From Skeletonema tropicum (Eukaryota > Bacillariophyta > Thalassiosirophyceae > Thalassiosirales > Thalassiosiraceae), in NCBI GenBank assembly GCA_037178625.1, contig CM074134.1:1488001-1552000 (forward strand): a DNA stretch of 64,000 nucleotides, read 5' to 3'. A program made the position numbers and the translations under genes. This document shows positions 47,577 through 58,346 of the stretch, piece after piece (the first letter of the stretch is position 1; each line of letters opens with the position of its first letter). Below the pieces are notes generated by a model. It was not told the origin of the DNA. It saw nothing but the letters and a program-made list of their open reading frames with translations, and made no database searches.

Positions 47577-48944
47577 TTACGAAGTTCGAGGTCTTTTGTT
47601 GCTGTGAGAATTGCCCACATTTGCCAAGGCATGAACCTCCGCAGCTTCGATCGCTGCTATTTGCGTCTCTGCAGCCTCCATGTTGGCCCTATGCTTTGCA
47701 ATTTTGGCCTTTTGATATGCGACGTACTGTTGTAGACACTGCTTCCTGTTCACTGTGGAGATTACAGCAGCAATCGATGATTTCAATGCAGCGTATAGCT
47801 CTCCTTGCTTGTGGTGACGTCCAACCAAAGACAGTACCTCGGGGAGGTGGAGAGGTTTGATCTCGCTGTAAAAAGAATGATTCACTCCCTGCAGCTCCGC
47901 CAACTCTGCTCTTCTCACACTGTTTAGCTGTGTCTGGATCACTTTCTTCTTGCCAGCCGCTTCTGGCTGTAGACAGGGGAGTTGACTCGGGTGTCGGTAG
48001 TAGTGTTGGAGATGGTTGCCTTCAATTCGATTGCTGCGGGTAGCCATTTCAATATACTCCTTAATTTTTTCATCTTCAGTACCTTCCAGTGCATCAGAAG
48101 AACCCACACGCAAATCAATTCTTATCAAGGTGTGATTTGATTGAAGTGTTGCTTTGATGCTAGAAACGTCATTCACTAGCTTCAGCAATGAAATTTTTCC
48201 TCTCTTTGATATGCCACTATTCCCCTCTAATATTAATTCCGTCAAAGATGTATTACTCTTCAGGGCATCAACCAGAATGTCCACTCCAACGTCGTCAATC
48301 TTATTGTTCACGAGATGTAGATGATCTAGTGTACCATCTCCCGTCTGCAGCACTTTTGCTACCTCACGACATCCATCAGCGTTGATCAAGTTATTATTCA
48401 AAAGCAGAAATTCCAAATGTTTGGGAATGTGCTCTCTATCAATCTCAATTGATTCCAATCCACAACTATCACAAATCAGCTCTGCAATCGGACTGTCGCT
48501 CAATGCCCGAAATATCACATTAAATCCTTCTGATTGCAAATTATTTTCACTGAGATCTAAGTGAAGAAGATTGTTTGCATTCTGTAAGAATGGCACCATG
48601 CTCCTCACCCCCACGGCGCTCCATTGATTTCGGTACAAACTCATTTGTTGTACTGAGCTGCTCCTAGTCAATCCCCGAAATAAGCATGTCATCGTTTGAT
48701 CATTGATGACATTACGCATGAGAGTTACTTCAGTCAAGTGAGTGTTGTTGGCAATATCTCTCCCGAGCTCCTCCCAACCCTCTTCGGTCATGCTTTGGAT
48801 ATACTCATCGCAGCGTTCGTTATTTAATCTCTCCGTATCTGGATTATTTTCCTTGATCCTCTGCAGGTACCTGGTATCAATCAGCGGGATATCTGATTCC
48901 ACCGAAATTTCGTCATCCTCCCACCCTTCGCTGCCGCTGTTCAT
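47577..48944 (-). CDS. Leucine-rich-repeat (RNI-type) protein
   Basis: 455 residues from an ATG to TAA. After an acidic N-terminus, tandem LRRs run from about residue 69 to 280 (LTEVTLMRN, LHLDLSENNLQSEGFNVI, LEFLLLNNNLINADG, LDHLHLVNNKIDDVG, LTELILEGN). The LxLxxNxIxxxG pattern is that of ribonuclease-inhibitor-like repeats, which form a curved binding surface. The C-terminal third is predicted helical and ends with a basic NKRPRT stretch that could be a nuclear signal. Such genes form large families in diatoms; the specific role is unknown. It is intact and lies on the same strand as the split copia element. Confidence 0.82.
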   Translation of the reverse strand: MNSGSEGWEDDEISVESDIPLIDTRYLQRIKENNPDTERLNNERCDEYIQSMTEEGWEELGRDIANNTHLTEVTLMRNVINDQTMTCLFRGLTRSSSVQQMSLYRNQWSAVGVRSMVPFLQNANNLLHLDLSENNLQSEGFNVIFRALSDSPIAELICDSCGLESIEIDREHIPKHLEFLLLNNNLINADGCREVAKVLQTGDGTLDHLHLVNNKIDDVGVDILVDALKSNTSLTELILEGNSGISKRGKISLLKLVNDVSSIKATLQSNHTLIRIDLRVGSSDALEGTEDEKIKEYIEMATRSNRIEGNHLQHYYRHPSQLPCLQPEAAGKKKVIQTQLNSVRRAELAELQGVNHSFYSEIKPLHLPEVLSLVGRHHKQGELYAALKSSIAAVISTVNRKQCLQQYVAYQKAKIAKHRANMEAAETQIAAIEAAEVHALANVGNSHSNKRPRTS

Positions 48945-49740
48945 ATGCAGAGACTTCTAACTTGAAACAAATGAATATCGTACTGCTTTTGTGAAGAGAC
49001 TCTCATCAGAATAGTATGTGAACCTCCTTACTTCCTTGCGTCTTTGCTTACTTCTTTTAGTAGGCCATCGTTTTAGTGGGTGCGAGGGCGCGCCCAGATG
49101 AGTTGTGAAGAAGTTTGAGAGGAGATTTTGGCGAAATGAGGTAATTTCAGGGGTATATTTCGTCATTTTACGGGTATTTTGAGCACATTTGACCTGCCTG
49201 ATTTCCACAGATGTGGGCCCCACGTGGGCACAGCCCACAGGACACCATGAAAAGAGCCCACTAAACCGATTCTACTTTTAAGGCTGCTACTAAGTACATA
49301 TGTAATAACGACTCTATCTCTCCTTTCTGGTTTTGGCGACTGTCTTGCCGCATTGCTCTACTCTTCCTTTCTCTCTTGGATTCCTCCCTTGCACTTTATC
49401 CATCTAGTATCAATCGAAAGCTATATTATGATCCCACCCAGAGCAATACAAGATGGAATAGCTCCAATCCCTCACTTGGCCATCATTCAATCACACGCAC
49501 TACTAATACAACTAACAACTTCATGGTGGAGACATAAATGTTTCTTTTTTATATGACTCCGGTACTGTACCTGATACCTTTCGCTGTAGCACCGCTGTCA
49601 ATAGAAAGATTCCATAGTGCCGAAGATATGTCCTTCCCTACTATCCGCACCGAGTATAATGGGGCACTAGCAGCTCAGCTTTTAATCGCCGACATAATAC
49701 AGGCGTGGCATACGATGAGAACGTAAGATGTGGTGCCAAA
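48945..49740. other. Intergenic stretch upstream of the LRR gene
   Basis: The presumed promoter of the LRR gene lies here. Short ORFs on both strands (for example 49,538-49,726 plus) show no recognisable domain. I see no RNA gene or repeat. Confidence 0.4.
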
Positions 49741-50829
49741 TCAAGCCTCATCAGGTCCGCTACAGCCTGTCTTTATTTGTATGATATCCCTTTCCTCTAA
49801 TTCATCATCATCGATGTCAATTTTGAAATCGCCACATAGATATCGGTTCTCGTATGTGTTGCTGCTTATCAGTGATAAATAAGCCACTCTGATTCCATCC
49901 TGTTTCGAATTGAATTCCCTCATGAGAGGTAAAACAGCAGCGCTCTTGTATTCCGATGATGAAAAGCGAATCGGATGATACTTCTCTCCGTCCAAGTTTA
50001 CTGACGTAGAAATATTTCGCGATGGCAAAGTGTGTTGGTGTAAAACATAGTAGAAGCATAGAGAATGTTCAATATCGTTCATATTGAATATCCTCCCATT
50101 AGAATGCACGAGAACTTCCCTTTCTCTCTCCCAAGTTAACTGCAAAACTTTCAACTCATTCTCAATACATGGATCGTTGTTCTCAAACGCTTTTTTTACC
50201 TTTTCATTCCAAGCTTTCAGTATCCATTCCACAACTCCACAAAGATCTTCACTACCAGAATCACAATTAGCTTTTTTAAAAGCGTCAAGAAAGCATTTAG
50301 CAGCACATTCGCTTCCATAACCCAATTCGACTTGATTTATTTGACCGAAGGGCGAATCGATACAGCACTCTATCGTTCTCATCAGAACATGCATTTGGAA
50401 CGGTGAGAAGCTTAAATTTGTTTCCATTCGAAGCTTACGGCTGGCAGAAAGGAGAATGTCCCTTCGTGATGGTTGATACCCACCAGAAGTAGAAGTCTGA
50501 AAGAGATTGATTTTCATATCAAGTAATGACACTACAAATCCATGAATGTCCTGAAATGTCGCAAACAGATTCCGAAAGATTGGATGAATAATCCGAGAAG
50601 CCCACCTATAGGTTTCCAGGGTAGAAAGTAGACTGTTTGCCTCGCTTGGCGTTGGTGCCCGCTTTCCATTGGTCAACTCAAGCAGCGATGAAGGGTTGAA
50701 TATAGAGCAGATAATGCATTGAAATACCTCATCCCAGGCACCGATGATATTTACTTGCTTGATCTCCCCGAATTTCTCCACTCTTCCCACGACTTCATCT
50801 CCTTGTAGTAACAATCCGTAGCCATCACT
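49741..50829 (-). CDS. Hypothetical protein, 5' end unclear
   Basis: About 360 residues open from a TGA at 50,830-50,832; no ATG near the start (the first usable codon is TTG at 50,814). The content is mixed alpha/beta with no domain I recognise; the C-terminus is acidic (DIDDDELEERDIIQ). Another minus-strand ORF (50,751-50,996, EVMATDCYYKEMKSWEEW) overlaps in a different frame and could be the displaced N-terminus, which would imply a frameshift or an intron near 50,800. It is in the same orientation as the LRR gene, 0.8 kb upstream of it. Confidence 0.45.
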   Translation of the reverse strand, partial: SDGYGLLLQGDEVVGRVEKFGEIKQVNIIGAWDEVFQCIICSIFNPSSLLELTNGKRAPTPSEANSLLSTLETYRWASRIIHPIFRNLFATFQDIHGFVVSLLDMKINLFQTSTSGGYQPSRRDILLSASRKLRMETNLSFSPFQMHVLMRTIECCIDSPFGQINQVELGYGSECAAKCFLDAFKKANCDSGSEDLCGVVEWILKAWNEKVKKAFENNDPCIENELKVLQLTWEREREVLVHSNGRIFNMNDIEHSLCFYYVLHQHTLPSRNISTSVNLDGEKYHPIRFSSSEYKSAAVLPLMREFNSKQDGIRVAYLSLISSNTYENRYLCGDFKIDIDDDELEERDIIQIKTGCSGPDEA

Positions 50830-51007
50830 TCAGTACGTCTCTTGGCATCCAATACAACAGTCTCATTACGATTCTTCGCCGTTAACTGTGGAAGACCATC
50901 ATTCGTAGTAGGAGAAGGTAGAGAGAACTGCAAGCCAAGTGTTGCGATGGTGGATCGTCCAATAACAATGATGCTCCAGCTCCTAACAAACGACACGACG
51001 TGATTAT

Positions 51008-52636
51008 TTATTTAAATCGGCGCAATCCACGTAGTGCTAGGAGGGGGAAGTAACAAAATCGGAAGGGCAGAGGATGGTTGACACTGCTGGGCTTGCATTG
51101 AATGACCTTTGCTAGATTTTGAGCTGCTGCGATGACTACATCTGCGTGCGTGACCTTTGGCTTCGTGATGTAATGATGCTTAAAGAATACAGTTTCGCAC
51201 ACTCGTTCCGCTGCTGAATCCTTGACGAAAATGAGATGGCTTCTGTAGTGCTCGGCAGATGTTCCTAGCGACCAGCCTTTCTTGGCATGTTGCCCCCATG
51301 ATGAACGTCTAGCAGTCGCTTCATGCACAAGTACTTCACAACCAAGTGGAGCTAGTGGCTGTCTATTGTAATCGAAAACGCCAAATAGAGCTTGATGGGC
51401 GGAAACGGTGGGATAGGCATTTGATTGTCGCAATAAATTGAGCGTTAGCTCAGTTTGTGGTAACAACTTGTGCCACATGTTCATTGGGAAAGATGGTGGC
51501 AGTCCACTGAGAACTGATATGAAGTGCTGTTTGAAATTCTTGATGCTTGTTTCCGCAATGTTACGCCGATGGGAATCTGGTGGAACTAACTCGTACCGAC
51601 AGGTTTGCTCAATGAGATCCTTCATCGCTTGTGAGCATTCATTATCGAGGACATGCTTCTTAATGTGAACTCCTGCTCGTTTGAGGCGACCGATGAGAAC
51701 TAGATCTAGATAGGCTCGTTGCATCTCTTCGTCTTTCCTGCTCTTCATTGGCTCAACTAAAATGGCATTGCTATCAATCTCTAGCATGACCATGAGATAA
51801 CGATGACCTCCCTTGGATCGAATGGGGAATGCTCCTGTTTGATCGCTGTAGATTTGATTCTTCATGTCGAGAACTTTGATGTATACATCTTTCTCCTTTT
51901 TCCCTTTGGTCATAGACGTATCTACATCCGTGAGCGGTTCGCGAGCTTTGGTGGAGCGGACGCCTTGCCGTTGTTGATTTAAATGGCCCATTTGCGTCTC
52001 CTCTGATTCAGGGAAATATTTGTGCACATTTGCAACTGTAACAAGCGGCCAACCGGCGAAATTACCAGCTCGAATTGCTTTCAACCACGTACTTTTTACA
52101 GGAAATCCTAGCGAGGCATGCAGGTAACGTATACTCTCACGTAGAGACGGTAGCTCAAACAAATTGTGAGCTGCTTCCGAAAGCTTGTCTTCATTTATTG
52201 GAACAGTAGATCCATCTTCAAGCGGGACTCGCCATAAATTTCCTTCACGCCAGCCCTGTAGAACAGCCTCGCCTGTCACGGTGATCTGTACATCTTTTTC
52301 GTCATACACAGTAACGCCTTTGTTGCCGGGCTGAAAGATGGTGACATAGCTACTATCGGCAAGCTTGCTGATGCTAACGAGGGAGTTCTTCAGTTGAGGG
52401 ATGATGTCAGCTTCTCTTGCTTCTGGTCGTAATTGAGACATTGGGAGTACCGCTTGTGTTGAAGCTCGCATGAAGTTGCCATTAGCTGCTCCTACAATTT
52501 TGGTTGAAGGCACACCAGTCGACACGAATCCACCGTCATCAGTTCCGAAGTGATTAGTGGCTCCTGAATCGACAATAGCTGTTTTAGGAGGTGAGCTCTT
52601 ATTTTTTTTTTTTTTTAAGATAAATAAGTGATTAGT
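51008..52636 (-). pseudogene. Ty1/copia protease-integrase fragment
   Basis: 542 codons open after a TAA at 52,637-52,639. The retropepsin motif AIVDSGATNHFG is near the start. The integrase core has its acidic triad: IYSDQTGAFP, VLDNECSQ and NIAETSIKNF (D, D, E at about 229, 294 and 325 counted from the GTG at 52,525). The C-terminal region reaches THADVVIAAAQNLAKVIQ, then becomes unrelated (CKPSSVNHPLPF) for about 30 codons before TAA; I place the insert boundary near 51,085. Gag is missing, and a LINE poly(A) tail lies directly at the 5' side. Confidence 0.85.
52602..52616 (-). other. Poly(A) tail of the truncated LINE
   Basis: Fifteen consecutive A on the minus strand at the boundary between the LINE 3' UTR and copia sequence. 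Confidence 0.75.
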
Positions 52637-52663
52637 TTAGGATGGTATTCAGGAGCTGTTTAC

Positions 52664-52690
52664 TGGGCAAGCTGGATCTGAACTTGCCCA
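52664..52690 (-). promoter_or_regulatory. 3'-UTR hairpin 1 of the truncated LINE
   Basis: TGGGCAAG (52,664-52,671) pairs with CTTGCCCA (52,683-52,690), loop 11 nt, about 50 bp before the poly(A). Confidence 0.6.
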
Positions 52691-52701
52691 TTTTAGGTAA
52701 T

Positions 52702-52755
52702 AAGAGGAGTGCAGTCTAGGTATCTCTAGTTCAGTGGCAAGTCCGCACTCCTCTT
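52702..52755 (-). promoter_or_regulatory. 3'-UTR hairpin 2 of the truncated LINE
   Basis: AAGAGGAGTGC (52,702-52,712) pairs perfectly with GCACTCCTCTT (52,745-52,755), loop 32 nt. Confidence 0.6.
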
Positions 52756-52873
52756 GTCACCTGTGCTAGGTGATGGTATGTTCCTCCTCCCTCCTACTCT
52801 CAACTGCCTCTCGACAGGTGAGAGTGAGAGTCCTCACTCAACCTCTGCCACCGCAGGGGTGGGGGAGAGGGGA

Positions 52874-53896
52874 TTACTCCCCACTCCAGGTGTGCCAGTT
52901 GGACATCCCCGGCCCATTCTCAATGAGTGGCCGGATGCGGTGGTGCCTGTCCCTACTCCCTCTGAGCAGGAGGGAGTTTGCCCGGACTAGGGCAAGGGAC
53001 ATGCGTACCCGCACATAGAATATCATCTGGCTACGCTGACGCTCCCACTTTTCAGCTAAGTGTGTACCCAGTTGACGCATCGCATTCAAGGCCTCTCTAC
53101 CTGGCATTCCATCAGCCGTGAAGCAGAGGGGGGTGAAGTCCCGACGTCGTTCAAGACAAGCTGCCTTGTACTTGCGGATTTTCTCCCTCTCTTGTTGCCT
53201 CAAGACAGCCGAAGGCGCCTTGTTGCGGTAGGAGCGGCAGTCCGCGTCGGTGATGCGAGTGTCAAAGACAGTTCGACGCTGTCTCTTCCAGAAGTGGGAG
53301 ACCATCACATCTCCACGCTCTTCCGTTGTTGTCACTGGGGTCGACCCATCAGTTGCGTTGTGTTGTTGCGTGGTATTTTCAGCCTCTGCTGCGGCAGCAG
53401 CCTCTGCCTCTGCAGCAGTGCGTTGAGTACTAGTGTAGATAAAGGGTTCGTACTCAACGTCACCGGGAGTAAAGGCTTGCTTGCACAAGGAGCCAAATTC
53501 TCTCGTAACATCATTGTGGCGGCAATGGACGAGACCGCCCACCTTGCATTGGAGAGCATGTTCCACCGTCATTTTTGCACCACATCCATCGCATAGGTCT
53601 GACAAATCCATCGGCTTCAGGTTGTACCGGAGACGTACGTTGTCTCGAAACTCTTAAGCCGATAGGATCGTGCCATTGAGGCGGTTTGGGACAGCCGTCA
53701 GCCAACATCCAGTCTCACAGATCCGTTCCAACCTCCTCTTATCACCTGGTTTCTCTCTCCCCCACTGGGTGAGATGGTACTCAGCATCAAGCTTCTTCGC
53801 TTCCTGCGATCCAATTTTAGCCATCATAGCTGAGTACTGGTGGGTTTTCGGGCACAGTTCCCGACGATTGACCAGCGTTTCAACCAGGTGTTCCAC
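52874..53896 (-). pseudogene. LINE ORF2 C-terminus with CCHC knuckle and nuclease-like domain
   Basis: One reading frame is broken by a single in-frame TAA (53,654-53,656): CWLTAVPNRLNGTILSA, stop, EFRDNVRLRYNLKPMDLS. The knuckle CDGCGAKMTVEHALQC (C-x2-C-x7-H-x3-C) is followed by an Ala-rich linker. Then comes a block with RGDVMVSHFW and TVFDTRITDAD, which resembles the restriction-like (PD-D/ExK) endonuclease at the C-terminus of some LINEs. A conserved-looking YRNKAPSAVLRQQE and a basic tail follow. The nuclease assignment is by pattern only. RT domain and N-terminus are missing (truncated at the minisatellite). Confidence 0.72.
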
Positions 53897-56800
53897 ATGC
53901 CGATGCCCAGTGCTAGAAATCTTGCGATATCGATGCCCAGTGCTAGATATCTCACAGGATATCGATGCCCAGTGCTAGATATCAGGCGATATCGATGTCC
54001 AGTCCTAGATATCTCACTGGATATCGATGCCCAGAGCTAGATATCTGGCGATATTGATGCCCAGTGCTGGCTATCTGGGGATATCGATGCACAGTGCTGG
54101 ATATCTGGGCATATCAATGCCCAGTGCTAGATATCTCACTGGATATCGATGCCCTGTGCTAGATATCTCAATGGATATCGATGCCCAGTGCTAGATATAT
54201 GGTGATATCGATGCCCAGTGCTAGATATCTCATTGGATATTGATGCCCAGAGCTAGATATCTCACTGGATATAGGTGCCCAGTGCTGGATATCGATGCCC
54301 AGTGCTAGATATATGGTGATATCGTTGCCCAGTGCTAGATATCTCATTGGATATCGATGCCCAGAGCTAGATATCTGGGGATATCTATGCCCAGTGCTGG
54401 ATATCTGGGGATATTGATGCCCAGTGCTAGATATCTGGTGACATCAATGCCCAGTGTTAGATATCCTCTCACTGGATATCGATGCCCAGTGCTAGATATC
54501 TCACTGGATATCGATGCCCAGTGCTAGAAATCTTGCGATATCGATGCCCAGTGCTAGATATCTCACAGGATATCGATGCCCAGTGCTAGATATCAGGCGA
54601 TATTGATGTCCAGTCCTAGATATCTCACTGGATATCGATGCCCAGAGCTAGATATCTGGCGATATTGATGCCCAGTGCTGGCTATCTGGGGATATCGATG
54701 CACAGTGCTGGATATCTGGGCATATCAATGCCCAGTGCTAGATATCTCACTGGATATCGATGCCCTGTGCTAGATATCTCAATGGATATCGATGCCCAGT
54801 GCTAGATATATGGTGATATCGATGCCCAGTGCTAGATATCTCATTGGATATTGATGCCCAGAGCTAGATATCTCACTGGATATCGATGCCCAGTGCTGGA
54901 TATCGATGCCCAGTGCTAGATATATGGTGATATCGATGCCCAGTGCTAGATATCTCATTGGATATCGATGCCCAGAGCTAGATATCTGGGGATATCTATG
55001 CCCAGTGCTGGATATCTGGGGATATTGATGCCCAGTGCTAGATATCTGGTGACATCGATGCCCAGTGTTAGATATCCTCTCACTGGATATCGATGCCCAG
55101 TGCTAGAAATCTTGCGATATCGATGCCCAGTGCTAGATATCTCACGGGATATCGATGCCCAGTGCTAGATATCAGGCGATATCGATGTCCAGTCCTAGAT
55201 ATCTCACTGGATATTGATGCCCAGAGCTAGATATCTGGCGATATTGATGCCCAGTGCTGGCTATCTGGCGATATCGATGCACAGTGCTGGATATCTGGGC
55301 ATATCAATGCCCAGTGCTAGATATCTCACTGGATATCGATGCCCTGTGCTAGATATCTCAATGGATATCGATGCCCAGTGCTAGATATATGGTGATATCG
55401 ATGCCCAGTGCTAGATATCTCATTGGATATTGATGCCCAGAGCTAGATATCTCACTGGATATCGATGCCCAGTGCTGGATATCGATGCCCAGTGCTAGAT
55501 ATATGGTGATATCGATGCCCAGTGCTAGATATCTCATTGGATATCGATGCCCAGAGCTAGATATCTGGGGATATCTATGCCCAGTGCTGGATATCTGGGG
55601 ATATTGATGCCCAGTGCTAGATATCTGGTGACATCGATGCCCAGTGTTAGATATCCTCTCACTGGATATCGATGCCCAGTGCTAGATATCTCACTGGATA
55701 TTGATGCCGATGCCCAGTGCTAGAAATCTTGCCATATCGATGCCCAGTGCTAGATATCTCACAGGATATCGATGCCCAGTGCTAGATATCAGGCGATATC
55801 GATGCCCAGTCCTAGATATCTCACTGGATATCGATGCCCAGAGCTAGATATATGGCGATATTGATGCCCAGTGCTGGCTATCTGGGGATATCGATGCACA
55901 GTGCTGGATATCTGGGCATATCAATGCCCAGTGCTAGATATCTCACTGGATATCGATGCCCTGTGCTAGATATCTCAATGGATATCGATGCCCAGTGCTA
56001 GATATATGGTGATATCGATGCCCAGTGCTAGATATCTCATTGGATATTGATGCCCAGAGCTAGATATCTCACTGGATATCGATGCCCAGTGCTGGATATC
56101 GATGCCCAGTGCTAGATATATGGTGATATTGATGCCCAGTGCTAGATATCTCATTGGATTTCGATGCCCAGAGCTAGATATCTGGGGATATCTATGCCCA
56201 GTGCTGGATATCTGGGGATATTGATGCCCAGTGCTAGATATCTGGTGACATCGATGCCCAGTGTTAGATATCCTCTCACTGGATATCGATGCCCAGTGCT
56301 AGATATCTCACTGGATATTGATGCCGATGCTCAGTGCTAGAAATCTTGCGATATCGATGCCCAGTGCTAGATATCTCACAGGATATCGATGCCCAGTGCT
56401 AGATATCAGGCGATATTGATGTCCAGTCCTAGATATCTCACTGGATATCGATGCCCAGAGCTAGATATCTGGCGATATTGATGCCCAGTGCTGGCTATCT
56501 GGGGATATCGATGCACAGTGCTGGATATCTGGGCATATCAATGCCCAGTGCTAGATATCTCACTGGATATCGATGCCCTGTGCTAGATATCTCAATGGAT
56601 ATCGATGCCCAGAGCTAGATATATGGTGATATCGATGCCCAGTGCTAGATATCTCATTGGATATTGATGCCCAGAGCTAGATATCTCACTGGATATCGAT
56701 GCCCAGTGCTGGATATCGATGCCCAGTGCTAGATATATGGTGATATCGATGCCCAGTGCTAGATATCTCATTGGATATCGATGCCCAGAGCTAGATATCT

Positions 56801-58130
56801 GGGGATATCTATGCCCAGTGCTGGATATCTGGGGATATTGATGCCCAGTGCTAGATATCTGGTGACATCGATGCCCAGTGTTAGATATCCTCTCACTGGA
56901 TATCGATGCCCAGTGCTAGATATCTCACTGGATATTGATGCCGATGCTCAGTGCTAGAAATCTTGCGATATCGATGCCCAGTGCTAGATATCTCACAGGA
57001 TATCGATGCCCAGTGCTAGATATCAGGCGATATTGATGTCCAGTGCTAGATATCTCACTGGATATCGATGCCCAGAGCTAGATATCTGGCGATATTGATG
57101 CCCAGTGCTGGCTATCTGGGGATATCGATGCACAGTGCTGGATATCTGGGCATATCAATGCCCAGTGCTAGATATCTCACTGGATATCGATGCCCTGTGC
57201 TAGATATCTCAATGGATATCGATGCCCAGTGCTAGATATATGGTGATATCGATGCCCAGTGCTAGATATCTCATTGGATATTGATGCCCAGAGCTAGATA
57301 TCTCACTGGATATCGATGCCCAGTGCTGGATATCGATGCCCAGTGCTAGATATATGGTGATATCGATGCCCAGTGCTAGATATCTCATTGGATATCGATG
57401 CCCAGAGCTAGATATCTGGGGATATCTATGCCCAGTGCTGGATATCTGGGGATATTGATGCCCAGTGCTAGATATCTGGTGACATCGATGCCCAGTGTTA
57501 GATATCCTCTCACTGGATATCGATGCCCAGTGCTAGATATCTCACTGAATATTGATGCCGATGTCCAGTGCTAGAAATCTTGCGATATTGATGCCCAGTG
57601 CTAGATATCGTCTCACAGGATATCGATGCCCAGTGCTAGATATCAGGCGATATCGATGTCCAGTCCTAGATATCTCACTGGATATCGATGCCCAGAGCTA
57701 GATATCTGGCGATATTGATGCCCAGTGCTGGCTATCTGGGGATATCGATGCACAGTGCTGGATATCTGGGCATATCAATGCCCAGTGCTAGATATCTCAC
57801 TGGATATCGATGCCCTGTGCTAGATATCTCAATGGATATCGATGCCCAGTGCTAGATATATGGTGATATCGATGCCCAGTGCTAGATATCTCATTGGATA
57901 TTGATGCCCAGAGCTAGATATCTCACTGGATATCGATGCCCAGTGCTGGATATCGATGCCCAGTGCTAGATATATGGTGATATCGATGCCCAGTGCTAGA
58001 TATCTCATTGGATATCGATGCCCAGAGCTAGATATCTGGGGATATCTATGCCCAGTGCTGGATATCTTGGGATATTGATGCCCAGTGCTAGATATCTGGT
58101 GACATCGATGCCCAGTGTTAGATATCCTCT
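53897..58130. repeat. Higher-order minisatellite array, first block
   Basis: Monomers of 30-32 bp are built around GATATCGATGCCCAGTGCTA, each with variant tails (TCACTG, TCATTG, TATGGT, TCTGGGG, TCAGGC, CTTGC). About 18-20 distinct monomers form a higher-order unit. The marker GCCCTGTGCT recurs at 54,151, 54,762, 55,341, 55,958, 56,575, 57,192 and 57,812, giving periods of 611, 579, 617, 617, 617 and 620 bp. The 611-bp unit holds one 32-bp monomer more than the 579-bp unit, and the 617-bp form adds a 6-bp GATGCC. Short ORFs within it are side effects of the period. Confidence 0.97.
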
Positions 58131-58216
58131 GGGAGCGAGCGAAGCGAGCGACCTTACTTCTCTCTATAATCAATATATGAACCAATATCAGATAAAGTGG
58201 TATTACTATATTACCG
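58131..58216 (+). repeat. Partial tandem copy of the PLE terminal repeat
   Basis: About 86 bp beginning GGGAGCGAGCGAAGCGAGCG and ending TATATTACCG, followed at once by a longer copy of the same sequence. Confidence 0.9.
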
Positions 58217-58217
58217 T

Positions 58218-58321
58218 GAGCGAGCGAAGCGAGCGACCTTACTTCTCTCTATAATCAATATATGAACCAATATCAGATAAAGTGGTATTACTATATTACC
58301 GAAGCGTGGATGACTACGCTT
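58218..58321 (+). repeat. PLE terminal inverted repeat, 3' side
   Basis: About 104 bp identical to the reverse complement of 59,991-60,097, ending in the small hairpin AAGCGT/ACGCTT (58,302-58,321). Confidence 0.92.
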
Positions 58322-58346
58322 TCGAATTAACTTCTTCAGCGGATAG
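58291..58346 (-). ncRNA. Hammerhead-ribozyme-like fold, type I arrangement (minisatellite PLE)
   Basis: Read on the minus strand: stem I arm CTATCCG (58,346-58,340); core CTGAAGA (58,339-58,333), a full match to CUGANGA; AGTTAATTC as a weak stem II; GAAA (58,323-58,320); stem III GCGT (58,319-58,316) with ACGC (58,307-58,304) around loop AGTCATCC; then TT with the predicted cleavage between 58,302 and 58,301; then CGG pairing with CCG and, after a 4-nt bulge, ATAG pairing with CTAT. The stem III half lies in the inverted terminal repeat and the core half in unique sequence. Stem II is the weak point. Confidence 0.6.

Larger units (their letters stand above)
44986..52636 (-). mobile_element. 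Split Ty1/copia retrotransposon
   Basis: Protease-integrase (51,008-52,636) and RT-RNase H (44,986-46,760) are on the same strand in the order and type expected of one copia pol, separated by about 4.3 kb of other DNA. Gag and both LTRs were not found. One element split by insertion is the simplest reading; two independent fragments flanking a gene region cannot be excluded. Confidence 0.65.
52602..53896 (-). mobile_element. 5'-truncated LINE of the zinc-knuckle/nuclease C-terminal type
   Basis: Only the last ~340 codons, the 3' UTR and a 15-base poly(A) tail (T-run at 52,602-52,616 on the plus strand) remain. The tail is joined directly to the copia protease region, as expected for target-primed insertion into the copia element. 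The 5' side stops at the minisatellite. Confidence 0.75.

Noticed and set aside
53060..53596. 178-codon plus-strand ORF
   Set aside because: Overlaps the LINE C-terminus, which has the CCHC knuckle on the minus strand; it is a shadow.
57829..58185. 118-codon ORF with ISSTGHRYP repeats (minus strand) and similar repeat ORFs at 53,840-55,168 and 60,060-60,155
   Set aside because: They are readings of the minisatellite period in frames that happen to lack stops, and one runs into the PLE terminal repeat. They have no domain and no plausible start context.
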